A DNA stretch of 64,000 nucleotides from Streptomyces narbonensis (GTDB taxonomy: Bacteria; Actinomycetota; Actinomycetes; Streptomycetales; Streptomycetaceae): contig NZ_BMSF01000023.1 in assembly GCF_014649015.1 (NCBI RefSeq), positions 28,972 through 92,971 on the forward strand, given 5' to 3'. The notes under the pieces are model-generated. The model ran no database searches and was not told the origin of the DNA. It saw only the letters and a program-made list of their open reading frames with translations. Shown one piece after another: positions 7,842 through 16,575 of this stretch (its first letter is position 1; every line of letters begins with the position of its first letter). Position numbers and translations under genes: made by a program.

Positions 7842-9026
7842 ATGAAGCGGCACACCATCGAGCCACGCCCGGACTGGCAGCGGATCGTCGAGGAGCAGGG
7901 GGTCGTCTACCCCCTGACCCGCTACCCGGACGGTTCGCTGCGTCCGTACTGGGACGAGAGCGCGTACTACTCCTTCACGCTGCCCGAGGTCGAGGCGCTG
8001 GAGGAGGTCGTCGAAGAGCTGCACGCGATGTGTCTGGCCGCGGCCGAGCACATCGTCGAGCACGACCGCTTCGCCGAGCTCGGGATCACCGACCCGAAGC
8101 TCGCCTCGCTGGTCGCCGAGTCCTGGCGGCGGCGGGCCGAACTGCCCTCCCTCTACGGGCGGTTCGACCTGCGCTACGACGGTACGGGCCCGGCCAAGAT
8201 GCTGGAGTACAACGCCGACACCCCCACCTCGCTGGTCGAGGCCGCGAGCCCGCAGTGGTTCTGGATGGAGGAGCGGTTCCCCGGCGCCGACCAGTGGAAC
8301 TCGCTCCACGAGCGGCTCGTCGACGCCTGGAAGCGTCAGGCGCCGCTGCTGCCGCCGGGCCCCGTCCACTTCGTCCACTCGGACGGTGACGAGCTCGGCG
8401 AGGACCTCATGACGGTCGCGTACCTGCGCGAGACCGCCCAGCAGGCCGGGCTGGACACCGAGGCGCTCTCCGTCGAGCGGATCGGCTGGGACCGGCTCTC
8501 GCGCCGCTTCGTCGACGACCGGCTCCGCTTCCTCCGTGCCTGCTTCAAGCTCTACCCCTGGGAGTGGCTGACCACCGACCGCTTCGGGAAGCACGTCCTC
8601 GACACCCTCGACAACGGCGGCGGGACCGGTACCACCTGCTGGATCGAGCCGGCCTGGAAGATGCTCCTCTCCAACAAGGCGCTGCTCGCGATCCTGTGGG
8701 AGCTGAACCCCGGTCACCCGAACCTGCTCCCCGCCTACCTCGACGGTCCGCGCGAGCTCGCCTCGACCACGGGCTGGGTCGCCAAGCCGCTGCTCGGCCG
8801 CGAGGGCGCGGGCGTCACCCTGCACGAGGCCGGTACGGACCCGTTCGTCCGGGACGGGGAGGCCTGCTGCTACCAGGAGCTGGCCCCGCTGGCCGACTTC
8901 GACGGCAACCGGGTGGTGCTCGGCGCGTGGGTCGTCGAGAACGAGGCGGCGGGCCTCGGGATCCGGGAGTCGGCGGGCCTCGTCACCGACGAGTACGCCC
9001 GCTTCCTCCCGCACGTGATCCTCTGA
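7842..9026 (+). CDS. Glutathionylspermidine synthase-like ATP-grasp protein
   Basis: A 394-residue protein of the family with a pre-ATP-grasp and ATP-grasp fold, which forms amide bonds at ATP cost. Characteristic stretches include YGRFDLRYDGTGPAKMLEYN (early), WWFWMEE-like PQWFWMEERFPG, and WVAKPLLGREGAGV near the C-terminus (phosphate-binding loop). The ATG follows GAGGAGG. Actinobacteria use mycothiol rather than glutathione, so the real substrate is unlikely to be glutathione and is unknown. It follows the small lipoprotein gene. Confidence 0.9.
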   Translation: MKRHTIEPRPDWQRIVEEQGVVYPLTRYPDGSLRPYWDESAYYSFTLPEVEALEEVVEELHAMCLAAAEHIVEHDRFAELGITDPKLASLVAESWRRRAELPSLYGRFDLRYDGTGPAKMLEYNADTPTSLVEAASPQWFWMEERFPGADQWNSLHERLVDAWKRQAPLLPPGPVHFVHSDGDELGEDLMTVAYLRETAQQAGLDTEALSVERIGWDRLSRRFVDDRLRFLRACFKLYPWEWLTTDRFGKHVLDTLDNGGGTGTTCWIEPAWKMLLSNKALLAILWELNPGHPNLLPAYLDGPRELASTTGWVAKPLLGREGAGVTLHEAGTDPFVRDGEACCYQELAPLADFDGNRVVLGAWVVENEAAGLGIRESAGLVTDEYARFLPHVIL

Positions 9027-9040
9027 CGGTCCGGCGGGTC

Positions 9041-9736
9041 CTACTCGGGGACGTACTCCCTGAGCGGCGCGGGCGTCAGGCCGGCCGCCTCGGCCAGGTC
9101 CAGGGCCCGCTCCAGGTCCTGCTTCACCGTCTCGTTGAAGTGCAGCAGGATGATGTCGCCGGCCTTGAGCTGCGGGGTCGGCGGGGTCCAGGAGCCCCAG
9201 GTGGTGAGGTCGTGCGTCCAGGTCACGACGGCCTTCGCCCCGCAGGCGCGCGCGGCGGTCCGGGTGGTCGCGTCGAACGTGCCGTACGGCGGGCGCAGCA
9301 GGCGCGGCCCGTCGCCGAACCGGGCGAGGTGCCGGTCGCGGGCCCCGCAGACCTCCGCCTGCTGGCCGGCGGCGTCGAGCGCGGTCAGGTCGGGGTGGCT
9401 GACGGTGTGGTTCTCGACGCGGGAGCGGCCCTGGTTCAGCAGGGTCTGGAAGTAGCCGGAGTCGTACGAGTAGGCGCCCGGCAGGAGGAAGAGCGAGGCG
9501 GGCACCCGGCGGTCGAGCAGCAGCTTCGCCGCCGCGGGGTCGTGGTACCAGCCGTCGTCGATGGTGACGAAGACGACGGGGTCGGTGGTCTCGACGTGGG
9601 AGACCACCGGGACGGGCTCGGGCCAGGCCGCCTCGGGGGCGGAGTGCGCGGGTCCCGTGGACGCGCCGAGGAGCGCGAGGGGGACGAGGGCGGCGAGCGC
9701 GGCACGCACGGCGTGACGCAGACGGAGTCTCGGCAT
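9041..9736 (-). CDS. Secreted polysaccharide deacetylase (NodB domain)
   Basis: A 231-residue exported protein with a signal peptide ending near GPAHSA (about residue 32). The carbohydrate-esterase family 4 signature is complete: TIDDGW (metal/catalytic Asp pair), HTVSHPDL (two His metal ligands), RPPYG, a Trp in WTHDLTTW and LLHFNET. It is predicted to deacetylate N-acetylglucosamine-type polymers such as chitin or peptidoglycan outside the cell. Confidence 0.95.
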   Translation of the reverse strand: MPRLRLRHAVRAALAALVPLALLGASTGPAHSAPEAAWPEPVPVVSHVETTDPVVFVTIDDGWYHDPAAAKLLLDRRVPASLFLLPGAYSYDSGYFQTLLNQGRSRVENHTVSHPDLTALDAAGQQAEVCGARDRHLARFGDGPRLLRPPYGTFDATTRTAARACGAKAVVTWTHDLTTWGSWTPPTPQLKAGDIILLHFNETVKQDLERALDLAEAAGLTPAPLREYVPE

Positions 9737-9870
9737 GGCGGCATCATTGGCCTAGACCAACTCCCGTGTCAATGGCCCCACTTGTCCGCACTGTCCTGAG
9801 GCCGGCCCTCCGCTTCGACGCCCGGCAACCGGCATCGCCCGGTGCGGCATCCACGACTGAGCGCCGTGCG

Positions 9871-9904
9871 CGGTGGTCGCATCGCTTCGCCGATGCGACC
9901 ACCG
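9871..9904 (-). terminator. Hairpin terminator after rocD
   Basis: 14-bp perfect arms (9871-9884, 9891-9904) surround a 6-nt CTTCGC loop, 33 nt beyond the rocD stop on the minus strand. There is no T-run, as is usual in this group. Confidence 0.75.
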
Positions 9905-9936
9905 GCCGGTGCTCCCGCCCCGGGGGAGCCTGCCCG

Positions 9937-11142
9937 TCAGTCCGACAGCACCTCCCGCAGCTGCTCAAGGCCCCAGTCCAGGTCCTCCTTGGAGATGACC
10001 AGGGGCGGCGCGATCCGGATCGTCGACCCGTGCGTGTCCTTCACCAGGACCCCCCGCTCCATCAGCTTCTCCGAGATCTCCCGGCCCGTGCCCCGCGAGG
10101 GCACGATGTCCACGCCCGCCCACAGGCCGCGCCCGCGCACCGCCTCCACCGCACCGCCGCCCACGAGCAGCCTCAGCTCGGCGTGCAGGTGCTCGCCCAG
10201 CTCCGCCGCCCGCTCCTGGTACTCGCCCGTCCGCAGCATCGCGATCACCTCCAGGGCCACCGCGCAGGCCAGCGGATTCCCGCCGAACGTCGACCCGTGC
10301 TCACCCGGCTTGAACACCCCCAGCACCGCACGGTCCGCGACCACCGCCGACACCGGCACGACCCCGCCGCCCAGCGCCTTCCCCAGGATGTACACGTCCG
10401 GCACGACGCCCTCGTGCTCGCACGCGAAGGTCTTCCCCGTCCGGCCCAGTCCCGACTGGATCTCGTCCGCCATGAACAGCACGTTCCGCCGGCGGGTCAG
10501 CTCCCGCACCCCCGGCAGATAGCCGGCCGGCGGCACCAGGACCCCCGCCTCGCCCTGGATCGGTTCGAGCAGCACCGCCACCGTGTTCTCGGTGACCGCC
10601 GTCTCCAGAGCGGTCAGGTCCCCGTACGGGACGATCTCGAACCCCGGCGTGTACGGGCCGAAGTGGTCCCGCGCCTCGTGGTCCGTGGAGAAGCTGACGA
10701 TCGTCGTCGTCCGGCCGTGGAAGTTGTTCCCCGCGACCACGATCTTCGCGTGCCCGTCCGGCACGCCCTTCACCTCGTACCCCCACTTCCTGGCGGTCTT
10801 CACGGCCGTCTCGACCGCCTCCGCCCCCGTGTTCATCGGCAGCACCGCCTCCTTGCCGCACAAGGCCGCGAGCTGCCCGCAGAACTCGGCGAAGCGGTCG
10901 TGGTGGAAGGCGCGCGAGGTCAGCGTCACCCGCTCCAGCTGCGCCTTCGCGGCCTCGATCAGCCGCCGGTTGCCGTGCCCGAAGTTGAGCGCCGAGTAGC
11001 CGGCGAGCATGTCGAGATAGCGGCGCCCCTCGACATCGGTCATCCACGCGCCGTCCGCCGAGGCGACCACGATCGGCAGGGGGTGGTAGTTGTGAGCGCT
11101 GTGCGCCTCCGCGGAAGCGATCGCGTCTTGCGTCCTCGACAC
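9937..11142 (-). CDS. rocD: Ornithine aminotransferase
   Basis: PLP enzyme converting ornithine and 2-oxoglutarate to glutamate-5-semialdehyde and glutamate in arginine catabolism; cytosolic. The 401 residues match the family length. The PLP lysine is in LGKALGGGVVPVSA, the PLP-ring Asp in VLFMADEIQSGLGRTGK, and the phosphate-binding NTGAEAVETAVK and GNNFHGRTT segments are present. The ATG is at 11142. No other arg/roc gene is adjacent. Confidence 0.96.
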   Translation of the reverse strand: MSRTQDAIASAEAHSAHNYHPLPIVVASADGAWMTDVEGRRYLDMLAGYSALNFGHGNRRLIEAAKAQLERVTLTSRAFHHDRFAEFCGQLAALCGKEAVLPMNTGAEAVETAVKTARKWGYEVKGVPDGHAKIVVAGNNFHGRTTTIVSFSTDHEARDHFGPYTPGFEIVPYGDLTALETAVTENTVAVLLEPIQGEAGVLVPPAGYLPGVRELTRRRNVLFMADEIQSGLGRTGKTFACEHEGVVPDVYILGKALGGGVVPVSAVVADRAVLGVFKPGEHGSTFGGNPLACAVALEVIAMLRTGEYQERAAELGEHLHAELRLLVGGGAVEAVRGRGLWAGVDIVPSRGTGREISEKLMERGVLVKDTHGSTIRIAPPLVISKEDLDWGLEQLREVLSD

Positions 11143-11313
11143 GGGGTCTCCGTTCGTCCTGCGGCCCGGGAGCTCAGGGGTTGTGGGCTCCCCTTCTTAT
11201 CGTCGCTCGCGCGCCGGAGGCGGAAACCTCGACGACGGCGCGCCCACCACACCGGAAGCGCCTTCGGCACGGCCACCGCCACCCGGAGCGCCAGCCGGAC
11301 CACCAGCCGGAGC

Positions 11314-12180
11314 TCAGCCGGCGGACTCCGCAGCCCTGCGCGCCTCCTCCCGGTCCGGTATGCCCTCCAGCCGGAAGGTGAGCGCGCCCCCGCCCCGCGT
11401 CCAGAGGAGGGTGGGGCCCGCCGTGCGGACCTCATGGGTCCAGGTCCCTCCCGTCCCGTCCGTCATCGGGACGGCCAGCAGGTGCGGCGCCGCGAACCAG
11501 TAGCCCTGCGCCCCGTCCGGAAGATCCACCCACTCCGGCTGCGTCCTGACCTCCTTCGCGAAGCCGATGTCCAGCCGGGCCGGGAACTCGTCCAGCCGGA
11601 CCGTCCGCTCCCCGTCGCGCCAGCACAGACTGATCACCGCCCGGCCCCGCTCGGCCGACCCCGTCACCGCGACCGCGTCCGGCGGTCCGAGCGCGCCCGG
11701 CACCACCGGCTCGAACCCGGCCCTGCGCCCGGCGTCCGCCAGGGGCACCGGGTCGGGACAGCCCGGCACCGCACCGCCCGGTGGCGCCGTGCGGCCCTCG
11801 GGGTCGTACCGCACGACCACCCCACCGAAGCCGAACCACTCCGCCACCGCCGCCCGCACCGGAGGGGTGAGCACCAGCACGATCAGCACCCCGGTCAGGC
11901 CGGCCGCCAGCACCCGCCGCTTCTCCCGCACCCACGCCCGCACCCCCGACCACCGCCGCCGCCACGGCCCCGGCGGCTCCGGCACGGGCGTCGGCACGTG
12001 CTCGGCGAGGAGCTGTGCGAGCACCCGCTCCGCCATGGACCCGCCGTCCACCTCGGGCACCCGCAGCCGCCGCCCCAGCTCCCGCAACTCCTCCGGAAGC
12101 CGCTCGCCCGGCAGCCCCTCCTCCCGAAGCGACCGCTCCTCCCGACGCGACCGCTCCTCCGGCAGAGGCTCCTCAGCCAC
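11314..12180 (-). CDS. Putative anti-sigma factor, single-pass membrane protein
   Basis: A 288-residue protein with an Arg/Glu-rich cytoplasmic N-terminus (about 1-90), one transmembrane helix (about 98-118, LAAGLTGVLIVLVLTPPV) and an extracytoplasmic C-terminal domain. It overlaps the 3' end of the ECF sigma gene, the usual sigma/anti-sigma order. I chose GTG 12180 (GAGGAGC just upstream); a GTG at 12189 is also possible. No zinc-binding HxxxCxxC motif is visible, so it is not a ZAS-type anti-sigma. The function is inferred from context. Confidence 0.8.
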   Translation of the reverse strand: MAEEPLPEERSRREERSLREEGLPGERLPEELRELGRRLRVPEVDGGSMAERVLAQLLAEHVPTPVPEPPGPWRRRWSGVRAWVREKRRVLAAGLTGVLIVLVLTPPVRAAVAEWFGFGGVVVRYDPEGRTAPPGGAVPGCPDPVPLADAGRRAGFEPVVPGALGPPDAVAVTGSAERGRAVISLCWRDGERTVRLDEFPARLDIGFAKEVRTQPEWVDLPDGAQGYWFAAPHLLAVPMTDGTGGTWTHEVRTAGPTLLWTRGGGALTFRLEGIPDREEARRAAESAG

Positions 12181-12769
12181 GCTCCTCACCTCCCTCCAGC
12201 ACCAGTCCCAGCTTCTTCAGCGCCCGGCTCAGCCGGGACTTCACCGTCCCCCTCGGCCAGCCCAGCGCCGCCGCCGTCTCCGCCTCGTCCAGCTCCAGCA
12301 GATAGCGGTGGATCACCACCTGGCGATGGTCCTCGGCGAGACCGTCCAGGGCGTCGAGCAGCCGCCGGCTCCGCTCCCGCTCCTCCGCGGCGACCGCCGG
12401 GTCCGCCGACTCCGGTATCAGCGGCTCGCCCCCGAGCAGGTCCGCCTCCCGGTCCGCGACGGCCCGCTGCCGACCCGCCGAGCGCACTGTGTTCCTGGTC
12501 TCATTGACGACGATCCTCAGCAGCCACGGCCGGAACGCAGCGCCTTCCTTGAACCGCCCCAGCGAGCGGTACGCCTTGAAGAACGCCTGCTGCACCACGT
12601 CCTCGGCCTCCGGCCCGGCGCCGCACGCCACGGCCGCCCTCAGCGCCACCGCCGTGTGCGCGCGGACCAGCTCCGCGTACGCCTCCGGCTCTCCGGCGCG
12701 CACCCGTGCGATCACCACGGCCTCGTCGTCGACCAGGCCCCCCTCCCGGGTCCCCTCCCGCGTCCTCAC
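12173..12769 (-). CDS. ECF sigma factor (SigE-like group)
   Basis: A sigma-70-family protein of about 198 residues. Region 2 runs around AYAELVRAH to FKAYRSLGRFKEGAAFRPWLLRIVVNETRN, and region 4 includes LAEDHRQVVIHRYLLELDEAETAAALGWPRGTVKSRLSRALKKL. Start choice is uncertain: GTG 12769 gives a normal-length N-terminus, while an ATG at 12808 would add 13 residues and reach into the trpS promoter region. It overlaps the membrane anti-sigma gene downstream. Confidence 0.9.
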   Translation of the reverse strand: MRTREGTREGGLVDDEAVVIARVRAGEPEAYAELVRAHTAVALRAAVACGAGPEAEDVVQQAFFKAYRSLGRFKEGAAFRPWLLRIVVNETRNTVRSAGRQRAVADREADLLGGEPLIPESADPAVAAEERERSRRLLDALDGLAEDHRQVVIHRYLLELDEAETAAALGWPRGTVKSRLSRALKKLGLVLEGGEERG

Positions 12770-12825
12770 ACTCTTGATACACCGGCAGTCGGGGATCGGT
12801 TCCCACACCTGAGAGAATGATGTGC

Positions 12826-13839
12826 ATGGCCTCTGATCGTCCTCGCGCGCTCTCCGGAATCCAGCCCACGGCGGGCTCCTTCCACCTCGGCAACTACCTC
12901 GGTGCGGTCCGTCAGTACGTCGCGCTGCAGGAGTCCCACGACGCCTTCTACATGGTCGTCGACCTGCACGCCATCACGGTCCCGCAGGACCCCGCCGAGC
13001 TGCGGGCGAACACCCGCCTCGCCGCCGCGCAGCTGCTCGCCGCCGGGCTCGACCCGGACCGCTGCACCCTCTTCATCCAGAGCCACGTCCCCGAGCACGC
13101 GCAGCTCGGCTGGGTCATGAACTGCCTCACCGGCTTCGGCGAGGCCTCCCGCATGACGCAGTTCAAGGACAAGTCCGCGAAGCAGGGCGCCGACCGCGCC
13201 ACCGTCGGCCTCTTCACGTACCCGATCCTCCAGGTCGCGGACATCCTGCTCTACCAGGCCAACGAGGTCCCGGTCGGCGAGGACCAGCGCCAGCACATCG
13301 AGCTGACCCGTGACCTCGCGGAGCGCTTCAACGGCCGCTTCGGCGACACCTTCACCGTCCCCAAGCCGTACATCGTCAAGGAGACCGGGAAGATCTACGA
13401 CCTCCAGGACCCGACGATCAAGATGAGCAAGTCGGCGTCCACGCCGAAGGGCCTGATCAACCTCCTGGACGAGCCGAAGGTCACCGCGAAGAAGGTCAAG
13501 AGCGCGGTCACGGACACGGACACCGTGATCCGCTTCGACCCGGAGCACAAGGCGGGCGTCTCCAACCTCCTCACCATCCTGTCCACGCTCTCCGGCACGA
13601 GCGTCGCCGACCTGGAGAAGAGCTACGAGGGCAAGATGTACGGCGCACTGAAGACGGACCTGGCCGAGGTCATGGTGGACTTCGTCACGCCGTTCCGGGC
13701 CCGCACCCAGGAATACCTGGACGACCCGGAGACGCTGGACTCGATCCTGGCCAAGGGCGCGGAGAAGGCCCGCGCGGTCGCGGCCGAGACGCTGGCGCAG
13801 ACCTACGACCGGATGGGCTTCCTGCCCGCCAAGCACTGA
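12826..13839 (+). CDS. trpS: Tryptophanyl-tRNA synthetase
   Basis: Class I aminoacyl-tRNA synthetase charging tRNA-Trp. The 337 residues are the normal bacterial length. The HIGH-type motif is TAGSFHLGNYLG near the N-terminus and the KMSKS loop is IKMSKSAS near residue 202. The GEDQRQHIELTRD segment is characteristic of TrpS. The ATG at 12826 gives the usual N-terminus; an in-frame ATG lies 9 nt upstream (12817). GAGAAT at 12813-12818 may be a -10 box for a leaderless transcript. Confidence 0.97.
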   Translation: MASDRPRALSGIQPTAGSFHLGNYLGAVRQYVALQESHDAFYMVVDLHAITVPQDPAELRANTRLAAAQLLAAGLDPDRCTLFIQSHVPEHAQLGWVMNCLTGFGEASRMTQFKDKSAKQGADRATVGLFTYPILQVADILLYQANEVPVGEDQRQHIELTRDLAERFNGRFGDTFTVPKPYIVKETGKIYDLQDPTIKMSKSASTPKGLINLLDEPKVTAKKVKSAVTDTDTVIRFDPEHKAGVSNLLTILSTLSGTSVADLEKSYEGKMYGALKTDLAEVMVDFVTPFRARTQEYLDDPETLDSILAKGAEKARAVAAETLAQTYDRMGFLPAKH

Positions 13840-13934
13840 GTCCCGGGACCCTGGCCACGAGGGTGGTGCAGGACGCACACTGGCGGCTGCACCACCACAA
13901 GCACACGACTCGACGGACGACGGAGGAGAACGAC

Positions 13935-14531
13935 GTGGGGACCGTAACGCTCGGCGTTTCGATCGCGGTCCCGGAGCCCTACGGCAGCCTGCTCCAGGAG
14001 CGGCGCGCTGGCTTCGGGGATCCCGCCGCGCACGGCATCCCCACGCACGTCACCCTCGTCCCGCCGACCGAGGTCGCGGAGGAGCGGCTCCCGGAGATCG
14101 AGGCGCACCTCGCCGGGGTCGCCGCCGGATACCAGCCGTTCCCCGTCCGCCTGCGGGGCACGGGGACGTTCCGCCCGCTCTCCCCGGTCGTCTTCGTCAA
14201 GCTCGCCGAGGGCGTGCCCCTCTGCAACCGGCTCCAGCACCAGATCCGGGACGAGGCGGGACCGCTCGCGCGCGAGCTCCAGTTCCCGTACCACCCGCAC
14301 GTCACCGTGGCGCACGCCATCTCCGAGGAGGGGATGGACCGGGCGTTCGAGGAGCTCGCCGGGTACGAGGCGGCCTGGACGTGCCGCTCGTTCGCGCTGT
14401 ACGAGCAGGGCCCGGACGGCGTGTGGCGGAAGCTGTACGACTACGAGTTCGGGAGCGGCCGCCCGATCTCGGCCGTCCCGACGCAGGGCGGCAGCCCCGT
14501 CGACACGCCGTCCGCCACCCCCGCCGGCTGA
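13935..14531 (+). CDS. 2'-5' RNA ligase/2H phosphoesterase family protein
   Basis: A 198-residue protein carrying the two HxT motifs of the 2H superfamily (HVTLVPP near residue 36; HVTVAHA near residue 122), which position two histidines and two threonines around a 2',3'-cyclic phosphate. The physiological RNA substrate is unknown. The GTG start 13935 follows GGAGGAG with good spacing. The C-terminus is a short disordered tail. Confidence 0.92.
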   Translation: MGTVTLGVSIAVPEPYGSLLQERRAGFGDPAAHGIPTHVTLVPPTEVAEERLPEIEAHLAGVAAGYQPFPVRLRGTGTFRPLSPVVFVKLAEGVPLCNRLQHQIRDEAGPLARELQFPYHPHVTVAHAISEEGMDRAFEELAGYEAAWTCRSFALYEQGPDGVWRKLYDYEFGSGRPISAVPTQGGSPVDTPSATPAG

Positions 14532-14560
14532 CCCTCCCCGCTCCCGCTCCCGCCGCTCGT

Positions 14561-15415
14561 TCACACGGGCAGGAGGCGGAAGAGCGGCCTCGGCAGGTGC
14601 CGTACCGCCGCCATCACCATCCGCAGCGCCCCCGGCACCCACACCGTCTCCGAGCGGCGCCGAAGCCCCAGCTCGATCGCGGTCGCGACCTCCTCGGGAG
14701 TCGTCACGAAGCCGGACCGCCGGGCGCCCGACCGCCCGGAGCCGGAGCTACCGGCGGCGGCCCCGGGCCCTTCGGCCGCGGACCGCACGGACCCGGACCG
14801 CACGGACCCGGGCCGGACGGACCCGGGCCGGACGGACCCGGACCGCACGGATCCGGGCCGGACGACCATGACATGCACACCCGTGCCGTACAGCGCGTCC
14901 CCGAGGCCCTGGGTGAAGACGTCGAGACCCGCCTTCGACGACCCGTAGATGAAGTCGACGCGCCGGGCCCGCTCGCCCGCCACCGAGGACAGCACCACCA
15001 GCGAGCCGTGCCCCTGCGCCTGGAGCGCGCCCGCGCACACCAGACCGGCCGAGACGGCGCCCGTGTAGTTGGTCTGTGCGACGCGGACGGCGGCGACGGG
15101 GTCGGACTCGTCGTGCGCCTGGTCGCCCAGGACCCCGAAGGCGAGCAGGACCACGTCGACGGGCCCCTCCGTGAAGATCTTGCCGAGCCGCTCCTCGTGC
15201 GACTCGGTGTCGAGCGCGTCGAAGGGGACGGTGTGCACGTCCGTGCCGAGCGCGCGCAGCGAGTCCGCGGCGGCGGTGAGCGCGGGGGAGGGGCGGCCGG
15301 CCAGCCAGACCGTGCGGACGCCGCGGGTGATCATCCGGCGCGCGGTGGCGAGCCCGATCGCGGAGGTGCCGCCGAGGACGAGCAGGGACTGCGGGGTGCC
15401 GAAGGCGTCCTTCAT
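14561..15415 (-). CDS. SDR oxidoreductase, DprE2-like, with expanded 5-residue repeats
   Basis: A 284-residue short-chain dehydrogenase. The NAD(P) loop is GGTSAIG (about 16-22), the catalytic region has LVVLSS and YGSSK, and the following VVRPG motif is present. It is closest by pattern to decaprenylphosphoryl-pentose 2-reductase (DprE2)-type enzymes of arabinan precursor synthesis, but no dprE1 is adjacent, so the substrate is unsure. Directly after VVRPG there are five (R)(P/S)GSV repeats and a Gly/Ser/Ala/Arg run (about 50 residues in all) before FVTTPEEV resumes. The ATG at 15415 has GAGGAG upstream. Confidence 0.88.
   Translation of the reverse strand: MKDAFGTPQSLLVLGGTSAIGLATARRMITRGVRTVWLAGRPSPALTAAADSLRALGTDVHTVPFDALDTESHEERLGKIFTEGPVDVVLLAFGVLGDQAHDESDPVAAVRVAQTNYTGAVSAGLVCAGALQAQGHGSLVVLSSVAGERARRVDFIYGSSKAGLDVFTQGLGDALYGTGVHVMVVRPGSVRSGSVRPGSVRPGSVRSGSVRSAAEGPGAAAGSSGSGRSGARRSGFVTTPEEVATAIELGLRRRSETVWVPGALRMVMAAVRHLPRPLFRLLPV
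14786..14860 (-). repeat. Five in-frame 15-bp repeats in the SDR gene
   Basis: Five consecutive 15-bp units encode RPGSV or RSGSV, and the codons differ only at a few positions. They sit in the loop after the catalytic motif, where related enzymes continue straight to the substrate-binding loop. Confidence 0.93.
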
Positions 15416-15506
15416 CGTGGGGTACTCCTCAGAGGGCGGTGGGTCTCGACAGCCATCAGGGTGACCGTATAGCCGCACCTGTCGCTTATGCCGGTATTGC
15501 CGCTCT

Positions 15507-15542
15507 CCCCTCCGGGATGTCGGTCCCCTCCGGGATGTCGGT
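15507..15542. repeat. 18-bp tandem duplication upstream of yihY-like gene
   Basis: CCCCTCCGGGATGTCGGT occurs twice head to tail (15507-15524 and 15525-15542) in the spacer between the SDR start and the YihY-like start. Confidence 0.9.
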
Positions 15543-15630
15543 CACCGCCGCGCGCGTTCCGCCGGGGGATTCTCGTATCCGGGCGGCGGGTCCCTCCCGT
15601 GGCCAACGGATCAAGGGGTACGCGTACGAC

Positions 15631-16575
15631 ATGGACTGGCTGACCAAGCTCCCCGTCATCGGCCCCGCGGCCATCCGCCTCATGCGGACCCACGCCTGGC
15701 GCTCGTACGAGACCCTCGACCTGGTCCACTGGACCAGGCTCGCCGCCGCCATCACCTTCCTCTCCTTCCTCGCCCTCTTCCCACTGATCACCGTCGCCGC
15801 CGCGATCGGCGCCGCGCTCCTCTCCCAGAAGCAGCTCGACCGGATCGAGGAGAAGGTCGCCGACCAGGTGCCCGGCATCTCCGATCAGCTCGACATCGAC
15901 GGGCTCGTCGCCAACGCCGGCACCGTCGGACTCATCGCGGGCGCCCTGCTGCTCCTCACCGGCATCAGCTGGATCGGCGCCATGCGGGACTGCCTGCGCG
16001 CCGTGTGGGCGCTCGACAGCATCGACGAGGGCAACCCGCTCGTCCGCAAGGGCAAGGACGCGCTCGTGCTCCTCGGCCTCGGCGGCGTCGCGGTCTGCTC
16101 CCTCGCCGCTTCCTGGCTCGGTTCCACCGCCGTCGGCTGGACCGCCGAGCGGGCCGGGATCTCCGGCGAGGGGGCGGGCGGCTACCTGCTCCAGGCCGCC
16201 GCCGTCCTCGTCGCCGCCGTCGCCGACTTCCTGATCCTGCTCTACCTGCTGACCCTGCTGCCCGGCGTCACACCGCCCCGGCGCCGCCTCGTGGTGGCGG
16301 CGGTCATCGGCGCGGTCGGCTTCGAACTGCTCAAGCTGCTGCTCGGCGGCTACATGAGGGACGTCGCGGGGAAGTCGATGTACGGGGCGTTCGGCACGCC
16401 GATCGCCCTGATGCTGTGGATCAACTTCACCGCGAAGCTCCTGCTGTTCTGCGCGGCCTGGACGGCTACGGGTTCACGTCGGGATCCTGCGGAGTCGGGG
16501 ACTCCCGAGGAGCCCGGGCCTCCCGCGAGCGCTGCCGACGCGAGCCCGAACCGGCCAGCGGCCAGCGACGGTTGA
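15631..16575 (+). CDS. YihY/BrkB-family membrane protein
   Basis: A 314-residue integral membrane protein with six hydrophobic segments and conserved-looking family stretches (AAAITFLSFLALFPLI, GISWIGAMRDCLRAVWAL, SMYGAFGTPIALMLWINF). The function of the family is not established. ATG 15631 gives the family's usual N-terminus; longer in-frame starts run into the repeat-bearing spacer. The 3' end overlaps the convergent carboxypeptidase gene by 110 bp, so the last ~36 codons (a Pro/Ser-rich tail) are antisense to that gene's end. Confidence 0.9.
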   Translation: MDWLTKLPVIGPAAIRLMRTHAWRSYETLDLVHWTRLAAAITFLSFLALFPLITVAAAIGAALLSQKQLDRIEEKVADQVPGISDQLDIDGLVANAGTVGLIAGALLLLTGISWIGAMRDCLRAVWALDSIDEGNPLVRKGKDALVLLGLGGVAVCSLAASWLGSTAVGWTAERAGISGEGAGGYLLQAAAVLVAAVADFLILLYLLTLLPGVTPPRRRLVVAAVIGAVGFELLKLLLGGYMRDVAGKSMYGAFGTPIALMLWINFTAKLLLFCAAWTATGSRRDPAESGTPEEPGPPASAADASPNRPAASDG

